This document shows, piece by piece, positions 27,714 through 33,777 of a DNA stretch of 33,777 nt; position 1 is the stretch's first letter, and each line of letters opens with the position of its first letter. Below the pieces are notes generated by a model that saw only the letters and a list, made by a program, of their open reading frames with translations, was not told where the DNA came from and searched no databases. The position numbers and the translations under genes were made by a program. The DNA comes from CAYQMF01 sp964418595 (GTDB lineage Bacteria > Planctomycetota > UBA1135 > UBA2386), in the NCBI GenBank assembly GCA_964418595.1, contig CAYQMF010000071.1, positions 1-33,777 of the forward strand, read 5' to 3'.

Positions 27714-28913
27714 CTACGAGCGGTAGTCGGCGTTGATCGACACGTACTCCGGCGCGAAGTCGCAGGTCCACACCTCCGCGTCGAACGGCCCGACGCCGAG
27801 GTCGACGCCGAGCACGATCTCCTCGCAGGTCTTCATGTGCGTGTGCGCGGCGGGCTCGTTCTCCGGGTGGGGGACGCCGTCGCGGTACACGTCGGCGCCG
27901 CCGATCCACACGCGCGCCTTGTCGACGTCGATGCGCACGCCGGCCCGCCCCGCCGCCGAGAGGATCCGGCCCCAGTTGGGGTCGCGGCCGTAGATCGCGG
28001 TCTTCACCAGCGGGCTCGTGGCGATCGTGCGGCCCGCCGTCGCCGCCTCCGCCTCGGAACTCGCCCCGCGGACCTGCACGGTGAGCAGGCGCGTGGCGCC
28101 CTCGCCGTCGCGCGCGATCAGCCGGCACAGCTTGCGGCTCACGTCGAACACCGCGTCGCCCATCGGGTCGGTCGGCACGCCGCCGATGAGCCCGCTGCGC
28201 GCCCACTTCGCCTGTGAGCTCCACAGCAGGACCGTGTCGTTGGGCGACGTGTCGCCGTCGATCGTGACGCGGTGGAAGCTGCGCTCGACGACCCCGCGCA
28301 GCAGCATGTGCGTGGCGAGGGTGGGCCGCGCGTCGCTCAGCAGGAAGGCGAGCATCGTCGCCATGTTCGGGTGGATCATCCCCGCGCCCTTGGCGCAGCC
28401 GATCACCCGGAACGGCCCGTCGTCGCCCTGGCCTTTGGCCACCGCAGTCTTGCTGTAGGTGTCGGTGGTCATGATCGCGCGCGCGAAGTCGGCGAAGCCG
28501 TCGGCGCGCGCACTCTGCACCAGCGCCGGGAGCGCGGCCTGGATCATGGTCACGGGCAGGCGGGCACCGATGACCCCGGTGCTGATCATGAGCACATGGT
28601 GCGGCTCGCAGCCGATCAGCTCCGCGAGGTTGCCGCACAGCGCGCGCGCATCCTCGACGCCCTGCGCGCCGGTCGCGCAGTTGGCGTTCTTGGCGTTGAC
28701 CAGCACCGCGCGCACGAGGTTGCCGCTGCGCGCGAGGTGCTCGCGGCACAGCGTGATGTGCGCACCCTGCAGGGCGTTGCGCGTGAACACCGCGTCGGCC
28801 GGGTATGGCGCGTCGGCCACGAGGATGCCGAGGTCGGGGTGCGAAGGATCCTTGCGCAGGCCGGCGAAGGTCGCGCCGGCGCGGAAGCCTTGGGGGAGGG
28901 CGAGGTCGGTCAT
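27714..28913 (-). CDS. argJ: Bifunctional glutamate N-acetyltransferase/amino-acid N-acetyltransferase ArgJ
   Basis: A 399-residue, full-length ArgJ. It moves the acetyl group from N-acetylornithine to glutamate in cyclic arginine biosynthesis and may also use acetyl-CoA. Diagnostic features are VNAKNANCATG (near 72-82), ISTGVIG (110-116), KGAGMIHPNMATML with the autocatalytic cleavage site Ala185-Thr186 (Thr186 becomes the nucleophile of the beta chain), TIDGDTSPNDTVLL, and GRDPNWGRILSAAGRAG near the end. No other arginine genes are in the window. The protein is cytoplasmic. Confidence 0.97.
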   Translation of the reverse strand: MTDLALPQGFRAGATFAGLRKDPSHPDLGILVADAPYPADAVFTRNALQGAHITLCREHLARSGNLVRAVLVNAKNANCATGAQGVEDARALCGNLAELIGCEPHHVLMISTGVIGARLPVTMIQAALPALVQSARADGFADFARAIMTTDTYSKTAVAKGQGDDGPFRVIGCAKGAGMIHPNMATMLAFLLSDARPTLATHMLLRGVVERSFHRVTIDGDTSPNDTVLLWSSQAKWARSGLIGGVPTDPMGDAVFDVSRKLCRLIARDGEGATRLLTVQVRGASSEAEAATAGRTIATSPLVKTAIYGRDPNWGRILSAAGRAGVRIDVDKARVWIGGADVYRDGVPHPENEPAAHTHMKTCEEIVLGVDLGVGPFDAEVWTCDFAPEYVSINADYRS

Positions 28914-29096
28914 CGTGGGGAGAGGCCTTGCGGCGCGGGGGACTGTCTACCGCCGCGGGCGCGATTGCGGAAGGGCGCGTCGCGAGTGCACGCGATACTC
29001 GGACTCATCGGACACATTGGGGGGCTTGCTGCTCAGGGCGTGGCGACGGATGCTCTCTTGGTCGCGCGCGGGCGTGTCCGCCTGCTCGACCACCCC

Positions 29097-29103
29097 AAGG
29101 AGG
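29097..29103 (+). promoter_or_regulatory. Shine-Dalgarno AAGGAGG fixing the start at 29109
   Basis: A consensus AAGGAGG lies 5 bases before the ATG at 29109. It is the strongest ribosome binding site in the window and identifies this ATG as the true start even though its frame leaves the gene after the CTCA tract. Confidence 0.8.
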
Positions 29104-29108
29104 TGCTC

Positions 29109-32100
29109 ATGCGTCCAGGTACAGGGATCGTGCGAGTTGGAACGGGGATTGCTCACTCACTCACTCACTCACTCACTCTCGTTCTCCTTGCCTTGCAGCG
29201 CGCTCGGGAGCGTGACGCTGAGCGCGCAGGGCGGCGGGCACGAGCACATCGCACCGCGCGCGCCCGGCTTCGACCTGACGGTGCCCCCATCGAAGGTGTC
29301 CCCCAAGCTGAACCAGGCAGACCAGATCTGGAACATGGGTGAGTCGCCGAACGGCCGCGACATCGGCGGCGCGCTGGGCCAGGACAACCCGCAGGCCGCC
29401 CCGCAACCTTCGTTCGTTCCGTACCCCGGCACCGGGGGATGGCAGAACCTGGGGTACTCCGGACTCGTCAACTACGTGGGCAGCTTCCGCAACCGCGGCA
29501 GCCAGACCAACCCCGCCGACGACACCCGCGCCTCGTTCGAGGTCGTGGCGCCCGCGGTGATCGAGCCGGGCAAGAAGGTCGTCGTCGCGCTGTTCACACA
29601 GTCGACGTTCCCGGGGTACGACGCCAAGCGCGCGCCCCACGACTATCCCGGCAACCCGACCTACTACGATCTGCTGGTCACTGGGGGCGCCGGCCCGCAC
29701 TTCGACGTCGTCACGCGCAACCTCAACGGGCCGGCGCTGCCTTACCGCGTCGTCGGCGTGCAGTTCGTGCCCCGCACATCGTCCCGGCCGGCTGTGTTCG
29801 CGATGCAGCGGCTGCGGCAGGTGCGCGAGGCGACGAAGTATCTGCTCAGCCAGCCGCCGTACAACATCGCCGCCGGCGACATCGCGTACCACGTCGACTG
29901 TGCGTCGTTCGGGGGGTTCACGACCCAGCTCGCGATCCTCTTCTATCCGCAGGAGTTCCACGCCGGGACCGCGGGTGCGTTCTCCGCCGCGATGCGGAGC
30001 GTGCCCTGCGACTTCGACTCGCTGGTGTACTTCACGTCCCTGATGGGGATGAATGGAGCGGGCCACAGCTACACGGTGCGCGACACGGTGGACATCCCGA
30101 TGTGGTGCCGGATCGAGGGCACCGACCTCGCGAGCGTCTCGTCGACGAATCGGTGGCTGCTGCCCCTCTCGCACATCCAGCGGCCGATCTACTTCTTCCT
30201 GGGCGACGAGGACACGGTGACGCACGGGACGGATTGGGTGCCGATCCTGAACCGCGCAGCGGGGCAGAACGGGACGCAGCCGCAAGAGGGGCAGGTGACG
30301 TACCAGACGGTCGTTGGCAATGGCCACACCGTGACGGTTCGGTGGTCGATCGCCTCCAAGTCTGGCCACGGTGAGCAGCGACCGAACGGGTTCAAGTTGA
30401 TGGACAACCCCCCGCGTGACACCGACAAGCTGGAGGACGTTCTCGACCTCATGCTGGGGGAGGCGTACGCGCAGCTCGCCGTGCCAGCGAGCAACATCCT
30501 TCCGATCGACCACTCTGCATTGGGCCGCAAGCTCAGCAACCAGACTGCCCTGCCCTCCCAGGACCCGAGCCGGGATGCGCTCGGCCATCGTGGCGTACGG
30601 CAGTTCACGCCAGGCACGCGGCAGGGCCTCCTCGTCGACCCGCCGACCACCTTTCGCCGCTATGGCCAGGGCACCTGGCTCGGCGGCAACGAGTCGCTCA
30701 AGGTCCAGAAGGTGGGCACCGACCCGCGCGCATCCGTCTTCGTGGGCAGTGCCGACGGCTTCGTCACGCGCCTGATGATGGAACCGAGGACCGGGGGCGG
30801 CCAGACGATCCACCCACTGGTCGAGAAGGCCCGGAGCAAGCTCGCCAACGGCCAACCCTATGCACTCGGGCACGGCGTGTGGGGGCTCGCGGTCGGCGAG
30901 GTGGACCCCGGCATCGACGGCCTCGAGGTCGTGGCGGCCTCCTACAACCGCATCGGTCTGTTCAAGGCCGTCGACCTCGAGCTGATCCGCGAACGCGACC
31001 TCCCCGACCCCGCCGACACGCGGATCCCCGCGGAGCGGCGCTGGGAGTACGTCGACCCGCGCAAGGTGCAGATCGCCGACCTCATCGACGGGCTGGGCGG
31101 GGACGGCGAGATCGTGTTCCGCACGCTGCATGGGCACCTCGTGATCATGGACCGGATGCTCGACATCAAGTACGAGCACGGCGAGGGCGGGATCGTCGAC
31201 TTCGTGGTCGGCCCGGAAACGAGCCCGGCGCCCTGGCTCCGGCATCCGATCTACCTGCTCTCCGCGCGCGGCCACGTGGCGCGCCTGGAGATCAACACCT
31301 CGCTGACGGCTCCCTTCCTCTTCCCGAACCAGGGTGAACTGGCCGGGGCGTCGCACCTGGAGTACGGCGGCATGCGCGACCTCGAACTGCTGACCTGGCA
31401 GGGCCAGCAGCGCCTCGGTGCCCTGTTCATCCCGCACCTCGACGACAGCGACGCCGTCCGGCTGTTCTCGCTGGGCGACTGCACGCGGGTGGGCGCCTTC
31501 GGCAACATCCAGGCCGCCGCGGAGCCGGAGGCCGGGCTGCCGCCACTCAACGTGTTGCACCTGCATCCCTCGGGGGACCAGGAGCCGGGCTTCACCTACG
31601 TCGGGGGCCACGGCGGCGACCGCTACGTGATCTCCAGCGGCGGGGACCTCTCCGTGTGGGATGGCGCGGAGGTGCTGGGGCACAAGCGGCTCAGCACCTT
31701 CCCGCCGGCCTCCGGACACGGGAGCGTGCAGGCGGGCGATCTCGACGAGTCCCCGTCTTCGCCCGGGGACGAGGTCGTGGTGGCGACCTCGGCGGGTCGG
31801 ATCGTGTGGTTCAAGCTGAGCGAACTGCTGAGCGATCTGACCGAAGCCGGCCGGGACCTGAACATGGCGCGCGCCTTCGTGACCGACCCGGTGGACGGGC
31901 GCGTGTACGAGCACCGCTGCAACATGTCGCTCGCGGCGACCTGGGCGATGGCGGCGACGCCCGCGACCAGCACGCTGCAGGTCATCGACGCGGGGGGCAC
32001 GTGGTGGGAGGTCGATGCGCAGGGCAAGCCGACCTTCGTGAAGGAACTCGGTGCGGCCGCGACCGGCCTCGTGCCTGCGGGTGCAAGCAGCGTGGCCTTG

Positions 32101-33165
32101 GCCTCCGGGAGCGGGAGCCAGCCGCATCTCGCGTGGCAGACCTTCAAGGATCCACCCACGAGTCCGGAGACGATCTTGGCGTCGAGGCCGTACGTCCCGG
32201 CGGTCTTTCCCGGCGAAGCATGGTGGCTGCCGCCGACGACACCGCCGTTCGACCTGCGCCCGCGCATCCGGCACGACATCGGCCACTGGGTCCTGCCGTT
32301 CGGTGGCGCGAGGTACGAGATGCCCGGTGCCACCTGGCTCGCCTGGTGGCAGAGGGCCGGCATGTTCACCCGCTTCGTCCAGCGGGTCACCTACTCCGTC
32401 GCGGGCGGGCAGGCGAGCGTGCTGGACATCTGGGGCTCGACCCAGAAGGAACTTGCCAACAACGCTCCGCCACCACGCTTCCCGCCTTCGCACCCGGACT
32501 ACGTGAAGGCGATCCGCTCCGAGCTGGGGGAAGCCGCGCCTTCGCAGCTCGACGCGATCCGGATCGGCAGGGTGCTGCCCGGGGATACGCCCCAGGTGGT
32601 CACGAGTGGTCTGGGCGGCCGGGTGACGCTGCTCGACGGCAGTACCGGCGTCGTCGTCGCGGAGAGCCCGGACTACGGCCTTGGTGGGCTCGCGTTGGCG
32701 GTGGGGAACCTCAACGGCGACGACCGCGATGAGATCGTGTTCGCGCCGTTCTACGACCCAATCGCCCCCGGCACCTCGACGACGGTGCGCGCGTCGCTGC
32801 GCGTGCTCAGCGGCGCGAGCGGCAGTCTCACGGCCCTGGGCAACCCTGCCGGCGTGCCCGTGGGCGAGGCCACCGCGGACTTCCCGGGGTATGGAACCTG
32901 CGGGATCGCGATCGTCGACCTGTCGCCCTGGCCGTCGCTGCAGCTCGGCAAGGTCGTGATCGTCACTACGTTCAACGGTGAACTGGTGATCTTCGACGTG
33001 CATCCTGACGGCTCGCTCAAGACGCCGCCTCTGCTGCGCAAGGTCGTGGAGGGCTCGATCGGGGCGTATGGATCGATCGTGGTCGAGAACTTCGATCCGA
33101 GCAGTGCGCTGCCGGAGCTGTACCTCGCGGGCTCGTCGGGGATCAGGAGGTTCGACTTCCAATGA
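29109..33165 (+). CDS. Phase-variable giant secreted alpha/beta-hydrolase plus beta-propeller protein, OFF in this sequence
   Basis: Translation from ATG 29109 enters a (CTCA)6CTC tract and then runs in the wrong frame to a TGA at 29340 (77 residues). The body is open in another frame to 33165. Losing one CTCA unit (or gaining two) joins them into 1350 (or 1354) residues with a signal peptide whose core spans the repeat (AHSLTHSL then SFSLPCSALGSVTLSAQ), again ending in Ala-Gln. Residues ~130-430 look like an alpha/beta-hydrolase: KKVVVALFT, nucleophile elbow CASFGG (Ser265), YFFLGDEDTV (Asp367) and GNGHTV (His405). The remainder resembles FG-GAP-type propeller repeats (LAVGEVDPGIDGLEVVAA, LAVGNLNGDDRDEIVFAP). 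It is probably an extracellular esterase or depolymerase. The next gene overlaps its stop (ATGA). Confidence 0.82.
29152..29178 (+). repeat. (CTCA)6CTC tetranucleotide microsatellite in signal-peptide codons
   Basis: Six perfect CTCA units plus CTC, starting 43 bases after the A of the ATG at 29109. Each unit gained or lost shifts the frame by one base, so one repeat number in three is ON. The current count is OFF, with -1 or +2 units needed. Confidence 0.95.
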
Positions 33166-33777
33166 GACGCTTCTTTGGAAGTGTGCTTCTCGCGAGCGTC
33201 GCGACGACCGCGACGCTGTGTGCGCAGATCGACGGGAGTTCGGTTCCGATCGTCTCGTGGGGTGCCCGCGTGATGGGCGGCCGCTTCTGGAGCAGCACGT
33301 ACGTGGACGTGTCGGCTGGCGGATGCCACACGATCGCGCGCCGGGCCGACGGCACCGCGGTGGCGTGGGGATGCAATGGGAGAGACGGCACGACAGGCGT
33401 GCCGGCACTACCTGTCGGAGTGGTCTGGCTGACGGTCGACGCCGGGGGGTCGCACACGTTGGGGTTGCGAAGCGACGGCAGCGTAGTGGCATGGGGCTTC
33501 AACCAGAGCGGTCAGTGCAATGTGCCTCCGTTGCCGACGGGATTGCAGTACGTCCGTGTCACGGCCGGAGTCAGGCACTCCCTGGGGCTACGAAGCGACG
33601 GATCGGCTGTGGCTTGGGGTGACAACTTCTACGGGCAGGGGAACGTGCCTCCACTGCCGGCCGGCGTGGCCTACGTGCAACTCAGCGGCGGCGCGAGCAT
33701 CTCTACCGCAGTGCGCAGCGACGGGTCCATTGTCGTGTGGGGCGACAACCAGCGCGGGCAGCACAACGTGCCTAGTC
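33162..33777 (+). CDS. Secreted RCC1-like repeat propeller, 3' end missing
   Basis: The ATG overlaps the previous stop (ATGA), so it is coupled to the phase-variable gene. The frame is open to the window end (205 codons). The signal peptide MRRFFGSVLLASVATTATLCAQ is followed by RCC1/BNR-type repeats of about 41 residues: TIARRADGTAVAWGCN, TLGLRSDGSVVAWGFNQSGQ, SLGLRSDGSAVAWGDNFYGQ, TAVRSDGSIVVWGDNQRGQ, each followed by an NVPPLPxG-type linker. The complete protein should form a seven-bladed propeller if about seven such units are present. The ligand is unknown. Confidence 0.88.
   Translation, partial: MRRFFGSVLLASVATTATLCAQIDGSSVPIVSWGARVMGGRFWSSTYVDVSAGGCHTIARRADGTAVAWGCNGRDGTTGVPALPVGVVWLTVDAGGSHTLGLRSDGSVVAWGFNQSGQCNVPPLPTGLQYVRVTAGVRHSLGLRSDGSAVAWGDNFYGQGNVPPLPAGVAYVQLSGGASISTAVRSDGSIVVWGDNQRGQHNVPS

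Noticed and set aside
29173..33492. 1439-codon open frame antisense to the large hydrolase/propeller gene
   Set aside because: High GC keeps antisense frames open; the composition is Arg/His/Val/Asp rich with no domain or signal, while the + strand has clear protein motifs.

Overview
The window reads as a chromosomal segment of a very GC-rich planctomycete, or a close relative in the PVC superphylum. The evidence is a PVC-type secreted propeller/HEAT/cytochrome c dehydrogenase, many large secreted beta-propeller and parallel beta-helix proteins, a YfhO-type membrane protein, a carboxypeptidase-regulatory-like repeat protein, and export signals that nearly all end in Ala-Gln. I see no transposase, phage gene or CRISPR array.

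Layout: (1) 1-2896, a + strand operon with GTGA overlaps: a partial acyl-CoA synthetase, a PqqB-like metallo-beta-lactamase-fold lipoprotein and a membrane protein. (2) 2880-3556, a - strand GNAT acetyltransferase and a tiny membrane protein. (3) 3654-6212, the PVC-type dehydrogenase. (4) 6541-10592, a secreted beta-helix protein followed by a seven-repeat VCBS/FG-GAP propeller. (5) 10768-12636, a DsbD-type thiol:disulfide interchange protein with an in-frame TGA at the first redox Cys of its C-terminal thioredoxin domain, followed at once by a long stem-loop. I annotate it as a selenoprotein. (6) 12667-14205, a secreted YVTN-like propeller. (7) tRNA-Lys(CTT), a YfhO-like protein and tRNA-His(GTG). 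(8) 17155-19134, a secreted protein and a methyltransferase on the - strand. (9) 19410-26214, a + run: carboxypeptidase-regulatory-like protein, eight-haem cytochrome, small membrane protein and two bacterial-PH-domain membrane proteins. (10) 26234-28913, a DUF4932-like metalloprotease and ArgJ on the - strand. (11) 29109-33777, a very large secreted alpha/beta-hydrolase plus propeller protein and a partial RCC1-like propeller.

The most notable signal is that the two cassettes of large secreted proteins (regions 4 and 11) each begin with a gene whose signal-peptide codons are a long simple-sequence repeat: (CT)17 at 6553-6586 and (CTCA)6CTC at 29152-29178. Each has a textbook Shine-Dalgarno and ATG. 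In the sequence given, both starts are out of frame with the body of the gene, and in both cases losing one repeat unit or gaining two restores a single open frame with a proper signal peptide. These look like two phase-variable contingency loci captured in the OFF state, by the same logic as CT repeats in Helicobacter outer-membrane-protein genes. An assembly miscount of one unit is the main alternative.

The second notable signal is the selenocysteine DsbD. The two may connect, since a DsbD-type electron relay serves disulfide chemistry in the same extracytoplasmic space these exoproteins cross, but that link is inference.
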